A stretch of 64,000 nucleotides of DNA from Symsagittifera roscoffensis. Taxonomy: Eukaryota > Xenacoelomorpha > Acoela > Convolutidae. How positions within the stretch are numbered: the first letter of the stretch is position 1; every line of letters begins with the position of its first letter. Shown here piece after piece: positions 21,106-33,200 of this stretch. Where the stretch lies: positions 27,843,301 through 27,907,300 of the forward strand of contig NC_087066.1 in NCBI RefSeq assembly GCF_963678635.1, given 5' to 3'. A model generated the notes under the pieces. That model saw nothing but the letters and a program-made list of their open reading frames with translations. It had not been told where the DNA came from and did no database searches. Both the position numbers and the translations under genes were made by a program.

Positions 21106-22690
21106 AAAAACACAGGCGAGTGCAGGCGGGATAGAGTTATGAGCAAACCCTATACAACCAAACTCCTAATTCAAACAGCTTCAAAGACCCGGGGTTAGAT
21201 AATCAGAGTTACGAGACCTTGGGAAACTATCAAGAGCATCATTTAACTGGCAAATTTACTTGTTTAGGAGAAACTTCAAAAAACAATTCCCACTTCAGCA
21301 GCTAGACTTCCCAGTGTTCCATTGAGCCAAAAGAAATCACAGCACAGCAGACGGACTTCCGAGAATGCTAGTAGAAGGATCGATTTGGCAGTTGGGTGAG
21401 AAAGAGGCCGTATATAGGCGTTACCCTCAATTTGTTTCACTGGATGAAGGCATGTAAAGCGTTGAACATCATGAATCAAAGAAATCAGCCCGAATTTCTA
21501 AGAGGTGGAAGAAATGGGAAGGTACCTTGGGGGGAGAATGACGCCATCTCCCAGCTATGATAAAAACGGAATAACCATCGGAGAGAGCTTTGTTGCAGAA
21601 GGAAGATGATGCAATCTCCCAACCGTTACATTCAGGGAATTTGAAAGGCAAAAGTTTTGATCTGCTGTCGCTGGGAACCATCCCTTTCCAGCTCAAACAT
21701 TCCATCCAGTACAAAACTGGCTGACTGGTCGCGATGTAACCAATTTAGCTTAAAATGAAAAATTTTTTAGAAAAATGATTTCAATTAGATGATTATCATC
21801 TAATTTTCTAAGCAAAAGTTCCTTATACGGGAAAAAGGAGATTTTTTCAAGCAGTCGAGAGTCTCGTTTGCTCGATAAAATGTTACCAAATAATTGACAC
21901 GGCAAAAATGGCGAGCAATTTAGAAAATAAAAATCAATGGTGCTTGATAAGGCAGTTTGAATGGCTGATCTGGTTTCATTAAAAATAGAGATCCAATTCA
22001 AATTTTAGAAGCGGATACACTGTGTATAAGGAGCTCAATCTTGACGGATGCATTCACGAAGTATTCAGAAGCCATTTCTTTGGAATCAATAGATTCAACC
22101 GAAAAAGCGCAAGAAAAGAAGACATTTGGTTGCTCGGGTTTTGGAGCTCTATAGGAAAAAACAAATCGACCCCTATTATGCTCAGGGAAAGGAGTAAAAT
22201 TTAGGCCATAGCCGGGTACTGGCTGTTATAATTTCCAAGAACTGTGCAAATGGCCTGAGGCTATCAGGTACAGTTCTACTTTACAACAAATTCATTATAA
22301 TACACCTGCTCACCAATCGATACTACGGTTTCGCTTAAGTCCACGGACAAAAATTCAGTATCCAATCGGCTCTACCCAATGCTTCACGGAGAAATTCGGG
22401 GAAAAGATGTTCTGCGGAATGGCGTGACAGGCAATTTTTAGTCGCCTACAGCAGTACAAGGATGAACTTAGGTCCTAATAATCGGCAAAAATGACAAGAC
22501 TAGGAGGAGAGATCACATGGAGCACCTCGCCAATTGTGTAGAAAGTTTGTTTATTATCCAAAAGTTAAAATTAATCGGAGAAGCTTTTCCTTTGTAATAG
22601 CCATGTGTTGAGGAGGCCAGAATATCAGGGTTTGATTACAAAAATTTAACGTTCTTTCAGCGAAACACTATAAGTGGCTCGCGTTTGATG
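21106..22690. repeat. Monomer C copy 1
   Basis: It starts at the landmark AGGCGAGTGCAGGCGGGATA and includes ATGACGCCATCTCCCA and GATGATTATCATC. A near-identical copy lies at 25,106-26,990. The - strand frame 21,276-21,479 and its counterpart at 25,283-25,486 differ at about 4 of 67 residues, showing recent duplication; neither looks like a gene. Confidence 0.75.
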
Positions 22691-23165
22691 ATGCTCAAAG
22701 CTTACATCAAAAACCAACACAAGCGGGTGCAGGTGTGACCAAAACCCTTCTCGATCAAAACCATAGTTTGAACTGCTTCGAGGACCCGGGGCAAGGTAAT
22801 CAGAATGATGAGTTCTTGGGAATCTATAAAAAGCTCCTTCGGCTTACCAAGTTTAAGTATCTAGACATCACAATGTTCAAAAAGCAAAAAAAGCTACATC
22901 AGTTTGATTGTGAAATGTTCCATTTAACCAAGGAAAACCACTGCAGAGCAGACGGAGATCATAGCATGCTGAACAAAGGTAGGATTGGAATCGATTGAGA
23001 ACGAGGTTCAAAAACACACCCGAGTTTCAGAGAGGTTGGAAGAAGTAGAGGAAGCGTTTTGCAGGGGCGATCACCGTCGGGTATAGTATTGTGAGCAGAA
23101 GAAAGAGTATGCAATCTCCCAACATTACCTTCAGGGAATTTGAAAAGCAACATTTTTGATCTGCC
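22690..23165. repeat. Monomer D copy 1 (truncated)
   Basis: A diverged relative of monomer C: both share GACCCGGGG, a GxTAATCAGA block, a CAGACGGA block and a CTCCCAACxTTAC...TTCAGGGAATTTGAAA block in the same order. The 87-codon + strand frame 22,735-22,998 differs from its counterpart at 27,041-27,304 at 3 of 87 residues. Copy 1 is cut off at 23,165, where unit A begins. Confidence 0.7.
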
Positions 23166-24250
23166 GTCATGGAAACCAACTTCTTCTCCACAACAACTGA
23201 CCGTAGTTAACCTTACGGAATGTGGATCTGAACAAATAGACAAAATAAAGCCATTTCTATTGCTCTCACCAATCCGTTCTCCCAAGAAAGTTCAATTTAA
23301 ATCGGAAGTTCGAAAGACCGAATTTAACCTATCGGGCCTTCCCTCCGAACCTTTAGATGTTATAGAGACGCCTATTGTGAATTACTCGACTGGCTTAATA
23401 TAACTTCCACCATTGTAGCAAAGGAGCTACTGGGTCGCCCTATGACTCTTGAAGAACTCAGGAAATGGTCAGAAACCAGAGCCTCAAATCGTGACGCCGC
23501 TTAAACTTTGCTTAAACATAAACTTGCTTTCCGGTCAAAAACTCAAAATATTTGCAAAAGTAATTTTTCTTTGTCTTTCCTCTGTTACGGCGCTACGCCA
23601 ACTCTAGATTATTACCTTAAAATACATTGCGAATACTAGCTTATTTGAAAAGGTGGTGCTTCACCTGGATTAACCTTTAATTCAACATTAGTACTACCCT
23701 GGTCATTGATAAATTTATTTTCAGCTTCGGTTATCTGATTGATATGATCCTGGACCACTTGTGTGCTAGATACTCCTCCCATTGGGCGACATCCTTGGGT
23801 GTTTTGTTCCGTTATTTCACCTCCTTGCCTTAACATAATATTTGTGGGTGAAAACTATATGTAAACTTCAATGAGTTTTTTGCGGGGAATGTCGATAGGG
23901 ATATTAACTGTTAACAATCTTTTAACCTTTATGTTGCTCATTCACTTATGTTAATTAGCCAAAAACCTGCCAAAAGAGGAACGACTTTTGACACATCTGA
24001 AGTTGGAGTCACTAAACGATTTTACTTCAACTAATATTGTTATCAAAACCAATCCTAATTCTACTTTTTTAAACCTTAGTTTTTACTTAGCGTAGTCTTT
24101 TTAACCCCACGTATTTTAGTCTAGTTTTAGAGAAAAGTCTACTATTTGGTAGTAGAGATCCTCAACATATCAAGTATTAAACAAGTCTTGGTTTAAGTTA
24201 ACTTAGTCAAAACTAGTTACCCATCTTAATCCACTTTTTTGACAGTACCA
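23166..24250 (+). repeat. Unit A/B copy 2
   Basis: A second copy of the gypsy polyprotein tail (23,213-23,400, now ending in a stop after the word GGCTTAATA) and the following LTR-like sequence, with landmark CCATTGGGCGACATCCT near 23,777. It joins monomer D directly at 23,165. Confidence 0.7.
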
Positions 24251-24562
24251 AAAAAAACACAGGCGATTGCAGGCGGGATAGAGTTATGAGCAAACACTAC
24301 ACGATCAAACTCCTATTTCAAACAGCTTCAATGGCCCGTGTTAGATAGTCAGAATTACGAGACCTTGGGAAACTATCAAAAGCAGCATTTGGCTCGCAAA
24401 AATACTTGTTTAGGAGAAACTTCAAAAATCAATTCCCACTTCAGCAGCTAGACTTCCAAGTGTTCCATTGAGCCAAAAGAAATCACAGCAGAGCAGACGG
24501 ACTTCCGAGAAAGCTATGAGAAGGATTAGGTTGACAGTTGGGTGAGAAAGAGGCCGTTGGGT
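24251..24562. repeat. Monomer C partial copy 2
   Basis: Begins with AGGCGATTGCAGGCGGGATA and stops after AGAAAGAGGCCGTTGG, where a third LTR-like copy starts in mid-unit. It is about 300 bp of the monomer. Confidence 0.7.
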
Positions 24563-25105
24563 GGTCATTGTTAAATTTATTTTCGGCTTCGGTTAGTTGA
24601 TTGATATTATCCTGAACCACTTGTGTGCTAGATACTCCTACCATTGGGCGACATCCTGTGGTGTTTTGTTATGTTATTTCCCCTCCTTGCCTTAACATAC
24701 TATTTGTGGGTGAAAACTCTGTAAACTTCAATTAGTTTTTCGCGGGGAATGTCAAAATGGATATTAATTGTTAACGACCTTTTAACCTTTATGTTGCTCA
24801 TTCACTTATGTTAATTAGCCAAACACCTGCCAAAAGCGCAACGACTTTTGACATATCTGAAGTTGGAGTCACTAAACGATTTTACTGCAACTAATCTTGT
24901 CATCAAAACCAATCTTATTTCAACCTTTTTAAACCTTAGTTTTTACTTAGCGTAGTCTTATTAACCCCACGTATTTCAATCTAACCTTAGATAAAAGCCT
25001 ACTATTCGGTAGTAGAGATCCTCAACATATCAAGTCTTAAACAAATCTTGGCTTAAGTTAACTTAGTCAAACCTAGTTATTTATCTTAATCCGCTTTTTT
25101 AACAG
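24563..25105 (+). repeat. Unit B copy 3
   Basis: The LTR-like part without unit A. It begins inside the unit at GTCATTGTTAAATTTA and carries the landmark CCATTGGGCGACATCCT near 24,642. Confidence 0.7.
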
Positions 25106-26990
25106 TACCAAAAAAAACATAGGCGAGTGCAGGCGGGATAGAGTTATGAGCAAACCATATACGACCAAACTCCTAAATCAAGCAGCTTCAAAGACGCGGG
25201 GTTAGATAATCAGAGTTACGAGAACTTGGGAAACTATCAAGAGCCTAATTTAACTGGCAAAGTTACTTGTTTTGGAGAAACATCAAGAAGCAATTCCCAC
25301 TTCAACAGCTAGACTTCCAAGTGTTCCATTGAGCCAAAAGAAATCACAGCACAGCAGACGGACTTCCGAGAATGCTAGTAGAAGGATCAATTTGGCAGTT
25401 GGGTGAGAAAGAGGCCGTATATAGGCGTTACCCTCAATTTGTTTCACTGGATGAAGACATGTAAAGCGTTGAACATCATGAATCAAAGAAATCAGCCCGA
25501 ATTTCTAAGATGTGGAAGAAATGGGAGGGTACATTGGGGGGAGAATGACGCCATCTCCCAGGTATGATAAAAACGGAATAACCATCGGAGATAGCCTTGT
25601 TGCAGAAGGAAGATGATGCGATCTCCCAACCGTTACTTTCAGGGAATTTGAAAGGCAAAAGTTTTGATCTGATGTCGCTGGGAACCATCCCTTTTCAGCT
25701 CAACCATTCCATCCAGTACAGAACTGGCTGACTGGTCGCGATGTAACCAATTTAGCTTAAAATGAGAAATTCTTTAGAAAAATGATTTCAATTAGATGAT
25801 TATCATCTAATTTTCTAAGCAAAAGTTCCTTATACGGGAAAAAGGAATTTTTTGCAAGCAGCCGAGGGTCTCGTTTGCTCGATAAAATGTTAACAAATAA
25901 TTGACACGGCAAAAATGGCGAGCTATTTAGAAAATGAAAATCAATGGTGCTTGATAAGGCAGTTTGAATGGCTGATCTGGTTTCATTAAAAATAGAGATC
26001 CAATTCAAATTTTCATTGACCTTTTGAAACGCACGTTTATCCATGTCTCAGATCTTCCCCCACCATATTTTGATAATAAAACTAATTTACAAAGTTTTTG
26101 GTTTTATTATCAAAACATGGTGGGGGAAGACCTGAGACATGCATAAACCTGTGTTTCAGGCTCTGAAATGCACGTTTATGCAAGTCTCAGGTCTTCCCCC
26201 AGCATATTTCGATAATAAAACTAATTTATAAAGTTTTTGGTTTTTATTATCAATGACGCCATCTCCCAGGTATGATAAAAACGGAATAACCTGTGTTATA
26301 AGCGGATATACAAAGCGGATATACTGTGTTATAAGGAGCTCAATCTTGACGGATGCATTCACGAAGTATTCTGAAGCCATTTCTTTGGAATCAATAGATT
26401 CAACCGAAAAAGCGCAAGAAAAGAAGACATTTGGTTGCTCAGGTTTTGGAGCTCTATAGGAAAAAACAAATCGACCCCTATAATGCTCAGGGAAAGGAGT
26501 AAAATTTAGGCCATAGCCGGGTACTGGCTGTTATAATTTCCAAGAACTGTGCAAATAGCTTGAGACTATCAGGTACAGTTCTACTTTACAACAATTTCAT
26601 TATAATACACCTGCTCAACAATCGATACTACGGTTTCGCTTAAGTCCACGGACAAAAATGCAGTATCCAATCGGCTCTACCCAATGTTTCACGGAGAAAT
26701 TCGGGGAAAAGATATTCTGTGGAATGGCGTGACAGGCAGTTTTTAGTCGCCTACAGCAGTACAAGGATGAACTTAGGTCTGAATAATCGGCAAAAAATGA
26801 CAAGACTAGGAGTAGAGATCACATGGAGCTCCTCGCCAATTGTTTAAAAAGTTTGTTTATTATCCAAAAGTTAAAATTAATCGGAGAAGTTTTTCCTTTG
26901 TAATAGCCACGTGTTGAGGAGGCCAGAATATCAGGGTTTGATTACAAAAATTTAACGTTCTTTCAGCGAAACACTATAAGTGGCTCGCGT
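25106..26990. repeat. Monomer C copy 3, interrupted
   Basis: A near-identical copy of 21,106-22,690 that contains an extra ~310 bp between about 26,009 and 26,320 (the palindromic insertion). It resumes at the words ATATACTGTGTTATAAGGAG. Confidence 0.75.
26009..26320. mobile_element. Palindromic insertion with three arms and filler DNA
   Basis: The arm 26,035-26,083 (GTTTATCCATGTCTCAGATC onward) is the near-perfect reverse complement of 26,100-26,148. A third copy, in the first orientation, occupies 26,172-26,222. The 39-bp stretch at about 26,252-26,291 duplicates the host repeat at 25,546 (ATGACGCCATCTCCCAGGTA), and TATACxxxG words are repeated just after it. It is absent from the matching place in monomer copy 1 (22,005-22,020). 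It may be a foldback/MITE element or the scar of a template-switch repair event. Confidence 0.6.
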
Positions 26991-27745
26991 TTGATGATGT
27001 TCAAAGCTTACATCAAAAACCAACACAAGCGGGTGCAGGTGTGACCAAAACCCTTCTCGATCAAAACCATAGTTTGAACTGCTTCGAGGACCCGGGGCAA
27101 GGTAATCAGAATGATGAGTTCTTGGAAATCTATAAAAAGCTCCTTCGGCTTACCAAGTTTAAGTATCTAGACATCACAATGTTCAAAAAGCAAAAAAAGC
27201 AGCATCAGTTTGATTGTGAAATGTTCCATTTAACCAAGGAAAACCACTGCAGAGCAGACGGAGATCATAGCATGCTGAAAAAAGGTCGGATTGGAATCGA
27301 TTGAGAACGAGGTTCAAAATCACACCCGAGTTTCAGAGAGGTCGGAAAAAGTAGAGGAAGCGTTTTGCAGGGAGCGATCACCGTCGGGTATAGTATTGTG
27401 AGCAGAAGAAAGCAGGGAATTTGAAAAGCAACATTTTTGATCTGCCGTCATGGAAACCACCGCTTTCCAGAAACAAAAATTTCATCCAGTACGGACCCGA
27501 TGTTCTGGCTTAATGATCACCATGTAACGAGATGAGCAAAAGACGAAGGATTCTCCACAAAAAATTTTTTCATTAAGATGATTGTCATCAGTTTATTCTA
27601 GGAATCGTTCCTAATCTGAGTTTAAAACGGCTTCACAAGCAATCGGAGGTCTTTTTCACTCAATAAAATGCTGACAAAAATACTTAAATTTCACAATTCT
27701 ATTCACAGTGTTTTCAATTGCCATTTCTTTGGAGTCGATGGATTC
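26990..27745. repeat. Monomer D copy 2, cut by a LINE
   Basis: It covers the whole of copy 1 and continues further, through GATGATTGTCATC and CCATTTCTTTGGAGTCGATG, both with counterparts in monomer C. It ends at the ATTC repeat that borders the LINE. The monomer appears to resume near 30,016. Confidence 0.65.
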
Positions 27746-27770
27746 ATTCATTCATTCATTCATTCATTCA
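27742..27770. repeat. (ATTC)n microsatellite, LINE 3' tail
   Basis: Seven ATTC units. On the LINE strand this is a GAAT tail directly after its 3' end, a place where many LINEs carry short tandem tails. Confidence 0.8.
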
Positions 27771-29800
27771 ATGATGGGTTTCTTTTGATACATTTTCTTC
27801 ACTCAAAGTATTCTGGCCTCAGTAGAAATGTTGCCAAAACAAGTAGGTCCAAAACAAGTTTTTTCCTAATTTTCAAATTATCATATTCTAAATTAGGCTC
27901 CCGGGTCAGGCTGTTCCATAATTTTGGGCCCGCGAATGTGAAACATCTCTTTCCATATTTTGACCGCGCCCTAGGTAGACGTATACTAGCATTCCATCGG
28001 TTATCTGCAAAACGTTGTCGCATCGTAATCTCAATTCCATCAAAAAACTCTGCCACTTTATAATTATCAAGTATTTTGTGGAGAAGAACCAAAGACTTGA
28101 ATTTAATAGGCTGACAAATTGGAAGCCAGTGATGTTAAGTTCATGCAGCAGGATAGTCGAAGAGGTCTGCGATCTGCCTGAAACACACATCTCGCGCCAG
28201 CAATTTGGACCATGTAGTTTCTGGATCATTTTTTAGGTAAATCCAAAAACAGCAAATTACAGTAATCCAGGGGTGATAAAAGCAGATTTTTAATAAGAAT
28301 AACACGAGTATTTAGGTCCAGGTAGTGGCTAACACTGTATAGCTAGCGCAAGACGAAGTAACACGTCTGTGTTAACTTGTTAATATGTACAGCAGCATTC
28401 CAATTCATATCAATTATTACCCCTAAAGTTTTTATTTCGTTCAAAACATTCACTTCCAATGAACCAACCAAGAATGTTCCCAATTCCTTTCTCAAGCTAG
28501 GTTTTGCTAGAGAAAAAGTTTCAGTTTTATCAGGGTTCACTACCAAGCCAAATTTTTAGCAAAAACCCAGAACATTACTTATAACCGAATAAATTTTCTC
28601 TGTTGATAGGAATAACTCGAAGAGGTAAAACATAAATGCAAAAAAGAGGGGTCCTAAGATCGACCCGCGGGGAACACCATGCTCGACAAATAGTCCATCA
28701 AAAAATGATTCAATGTGAACCTTCTGTCGCCGATTACTGAGATACGATCTCAACCAATTCAGAAATTTATCAGAAAGTCCAATATAGTTCTTCATGCATC
28801 TGAGTAAATAATCAAACCGAAGTGTATCAAAGGCGCTTGATAAGTCTAGGCCGATCAAAATCGGTAATGAGTCGAGTCCGAAAAATTACAAATATCATTT
28901 GACGTTTCTAATAATGCCGTTTCTGTTGAAGCACCTGTTCTATGTGCAGACTAACTCTTGTCCATGAGATCGAAAATAACTGAATGTTCTACTAGTTGCG
29001 CGTGTATAAGTTTTTCAAATAACAAGGTTAGATACTGGTCGATACGATGGAAGGTGTTCAGGATCTAGATTTTACTTTTTAAGTGTCGGAATTATAACTT
29101 CTTCTTTTCAGATTATCAGGACAAACTCCTGTTTCAATACACGTTTTAAAATTATTAACAAATTGAGGCCCCCAAAAAATCCATAATTTTTTGAAAATAA
29201 CAAATCTAATTAAATCACGAGGAGTTGTCGCATGTGACGGCGATAAAGCAAATTGATGTAAATCTTCAAGTTTGATTGAACGGAAACTTTCCATTGAATT
29301 TTGAGTTGAGGTCGTAAGTGATTCATCAAAATTCATCTTAGGATTTCAGTACATAAATATTGATACTCTGTAAGTAAAATAAGCATTAAATTCATTGGCC
29401 AGAGTAATCTTGCATTTATGGAAAGGTAGTAGTACTTCAGTTTTGTTTCCAATTAGTTTATCAAGAGCGTTATATTTCTTAGAGTCTGTTTGAGTAACGT
29501 TGATTTTTTTTCTGAAAGTGTTCTCTTTTCTTATCCACTTAGGAGTTTCTCATTTTCCGATCATACTCTTTGTATTCAACAAAACAGACTTTATGTTTTC
29601 GATACAATCTTTCCAATTTGCGACGTTTGCGTTTCATTTCCATCAGCTCTGTATCAAAACAATCACGTCTGCGAATAAGTTTACCGCGCTTTTTAAGAGG
29701 CGTAATGAAATCCGTTATTGAATCGACAGTTTTATTTAAAAACACTACGCAAATTCGAAATACTCTCAGGAAAACTAAAACGAATATTCAAGTCCAAAGA
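27746..29800 (-). pseudogene. Decayed CR1/L2-like LINE, Pol fragment
   Basis: Read on the - strand, the order is: a basic linker typical of the stretch between endonuclease and RT (MKRKRRKLERLYRKH, 29,745-29,539); a pre-RT region (VxLPFHKCKITLANEFNAYFT, about 29,430-29,370); RT (28,858-28,556) with GLDLSSAFDTLRFDYLL, NWLRSYLSNRRQ and GVPRGSILGPLFF; VNPDKTETF (28,546 down to about 28,500); and the C-terminal motif FTFAGPKLWNSL (near 27,950). The endonuclease is missing, stops and frame changes are frequent, and the FADD/YADD motif C that should follow the GPL block is not visible. It is non-functional. Confidence 0.8.
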
Positions 29801-30015
29801 CGACTCAAGTATTAAACCAAACTCAGTAAAGTTAACATTTTTCTAACTGTGATACGTAAGTAAGTTTTTCTTAGTGTGAAGGAAAGTACACTGTGCCGTA
29901 AAGGCTACGAAGTGATGATCAAATTTATTAGAAAGCGCTAATCTAACTCTACATACCGATCAATGTAAAAATTATTCAGAAGCAATAGTTTATATTACAA
30001 TAGTTCATCGAATGA

Positions 30016-30240
30016 CTCAAGGGTTTCAATTAAATTCACGGACAAAAACAGCAGTATCCTCATGGCATGTTCTACAGAACGCGCAGCGAAGTTTGTGAAT
30101 TTTGTGAATCTTATATGCAGAAAAACCTGACTGAATACATGAGATTTCTAAAATTATGCACAGTAGCATTTTGGATTTTGTGACCAATTTCGAATAATTT
30201 GTTGAGTTAAAAAATTGTAGCGTCAACTGATTTTTTGCTA
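30016..30240. repeat. Continuation of the interrupted monomer after the LINE
   Basis: The stretch around 30,020-30,055 (GGTTTCAATTAAATTCACGG, then ACAAAAA and AGTATCC) matches 22,330-22,360 (GGTTTCGCTTAAGTCCACGG, then the same words). In monomer copy 1 this lies 243 bp beyond the point where the LINE interrupts copy 2, so the LINE added about 2 kb. Confidence 0.5.
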
Positions 30241-33200
30241 ATGTCTGAAATCAAGTTGTTAAATTTGATTTTTTTCTAATTCACGTGTTTTCCAGATGAA
30301 ATGAATTATTTTGTTTAATTTTAGTCAACACTTGAATGGTTATAAAATTTCGTGTTTTCTTTGAATAATCATTTGATGTTTTATTGGAAAACTACTGATT
30401 TAAAAACCATGATTTTTCCTAAAACTATTATTTTTTAAGAGCAATTAGGTTGTAGTCAATTATGCAGGCCTAATTTCTACTATGTGTTGTTTCGATTGAA
30501 CCCTTAATTTCAGATTTGAGGGGGTAGTCAGGAGAACTATCAAAAAGCTCCTTGAAAATTCGCCTTTTCCTTAGACTTTGACTCTTCTTTTTTTAATCTC
30601 TAGTTGGTGTTTCGAATGAATTCTTTACTTAAAATTTGGATCAAGATTTAGATTTTTTAGTGTTAGAGAAAATGAAACGATTCACAAAAACAGTGAAACT
30701 ATCAAAAAAAATGGGCGTTCCCTTAAGCCATAATTTTTTTCTACAAAACTTGGAGCGCAGCGTTTTAATCAGGGGAGATCCAAACAGCATATTCCTGTGG
30801 ATTGGGATAATTTTTTTTCCGAATCGATTGGGTTGCCGTTGAAAAAAAAGTGAACAAAAGAAATAAATCAAATCCGCAGAACCGGGATAAAGTAAAAAGA
30901 GACTAGCGGAATATGCAGACATACATAAGAGTATCTAAACTTTGCACTGGTACTCTTTTTCAAAAATTGGTAAATTTATTAAAAGAAAACTAAAAGTTTT
31001 TCTAACAGTGAAAAAACATTCCAAAGCGTCAAAAAATTAAGAAAAAATACAAAACAAGCACAATGTAAAAAACCTGTTTTCATCAAACAGGAAAATTCAT
31101 TCGAAAATTGTAAAAATAAACATGCATAATCTCTTAGGCCGAGGTTGATTCCGTATTAGACGCCAGTAGAGAGAGAAGATTTATTGCAATCGGTACCGCG
31201 ACAACTCGAAACAAAAGACGTCCCTTAAGACGCAAAATCTTAAGAGAAAGACAATTCATAAAAAGAGACAACTCCTATAAGACTCGAAAAAAATTAAATT
31301 TTCCTTCACTCTGAATGTGAATAAAAAATGATGAAACAGCAAGTCTTTGAGGCGTCAAACTTTTTTTTGATACCACGAGGTTTGACAGATCAAAATTAAA
31401 TGAAGTAGCTTCCAGCTGCGAGGTAATTGTTTTGATAGTGTTTAAGAGTTTCTGATATCCGTTGTTGCAAGTGTTCATTTTTTGAATCATTTATGTTTTT
31501 TTTCGCATTTGAACCACATTAAGCAGTTTTTGAGTAAACTTTGCACCTTTCGTAGTTGCTGAATTAATTTTGATTCAGTCGGGTGAACACAACCCATTCC
31601 TAAATAAAAAGCTCTATGCCATTTTTTCGGCTGATTTGTTCGTTTCTTGATTTTCATATAGCTGGTTCGAAATTTGGATCGTTTCGTAAAGTTCCATGTG
31701 TTTATTCCCCCCACCCACTTTTTTCAAAATGATCAAGAAATGACCGGAGCTTCTCATTCTCAATGGTTGTGGCGTTGAGAGCTTGTAGTGTCATTTTCGA
31801 GTCGCATTCAGAATGAGAGCAAGCGTAATAATGGATTTCATTTTATTTTTTAAGTCGTTGTGTTTACTGTATTTAGTCGCCGGTAATTGCTTGTAATTTT
31901 AGCCAATTGTTCTGCGCAAAATAGAAAAGCACTCTTTTACAGACGCTATGGGGAGTTCGATTTGAAAGCTGAAATTGCTTTTTTTTTTAAAAAGCAATCA
32001 CCCCAAAGGTTTGTGGGTATTGACGTTGATTGTTTCGTTGTAACAGAAAGTAAGCAAATGGGAGGGAGCAGTTCTTCAGAACCGAAAACTTTCAAATCCT
32101 ACATCTCCTAACAGCTCAAATTTAACTACCTCGAACTCAAATTTTTTACCCCGGACTGCCCCTCATTAACTCCTAGCTTTCAACTATAAAATTAACTACC
32201 ATCAAACTCTCAGAACCTTCAACCTCCACATCCGAATTATTTAAGATGACTAATGTCACTTAAGAGCACTTCTTATTCACTGTTTCTAGTCAAAATTTTT
32301 TTAAGAGTCTTGCGATTAAACTTTAGTAGAATTTCCCGGAAAGCACTCAAAACTGCTGCCTTCCTAATGAATAAATCCATTTTGCAGTCTTCCTAGAAGT
32401 AATTTGAAAAAAGTAGGAACCCGTCTCTTGTTCCCCTTGATAGTCTTATCTGCAGAGACATAGTTAAACAAGGTGGTGGTTAAGTTATTACAGTTCAGAA
32501 ATCCCTACAAAACGAAACTTCAAAAATAAAGTGCAACAGAATAAAGAAGTCTTATTTTATGTCAGTGGTGACAAGTGCGTCCGAATTCCGTATAGATACC
32601 TTTTTATTTCACGCAGATCAAGCTCTCCCCCCCCCCCCGTTACCCCGCATCTGTTATTGATAATTTTATTGGCGGATGGTCATTGTACTGTGAGATGTCA
32701 ACGCCAACTCAAACATATATTACTCCAAGATAGACGAAGATCAATGCCGTCAGGTTTTCAGTAAAAAAATGCCGAATCTAATTTTGCGCCAATTTGTAAT
32801 GAAAACGAAACCAGAGTAACTTTTATTGCTATAACTCAATACTATTTGTCCGAATGTTGTCAATTTTGTCAATTTTATTTACCTTTCGCAACTTGGTCTT
32901 CGATTGAATTTTTAGGATCTGTACTATTCCCTTTTCTGTTTATTGAATTTTTTCAGAATTAGATGTTTCAAACTGGTTTTTCATTCTAATTCTTTTCAAG
33001 TTTTTTTAGCTATCCTTGATTGACTTAACCGCTCGTTTTCTAGGGCTTTCTCTTCATACATAAATTGGCTTAGAAAAAAGTAGACAGAAACGCAGAACAA
33101 CCGACAAAAATTTATGTATTTAAACATTCTGTTTCAAAAAACAGAAAAACAGAAAAAAAAATTTCTGACAAACTTCTGCGTTATTTTATTACCAAAGCTT

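Noticed and set aside
22735-22998. 87-codon frame conserved with 27,041-27,304
   Set aside because: The two are conserved because the DNA repeat is recent (3 of 87 residues differ). No domain, and other frames of the same repeat are equally conserved.
20080-27745. CRISPR-like or satellite array
   Set aside because: Repeat units are 0.5-1.6 kb, rearranged and not regularly spaced, so this is a rearranged duplication block.
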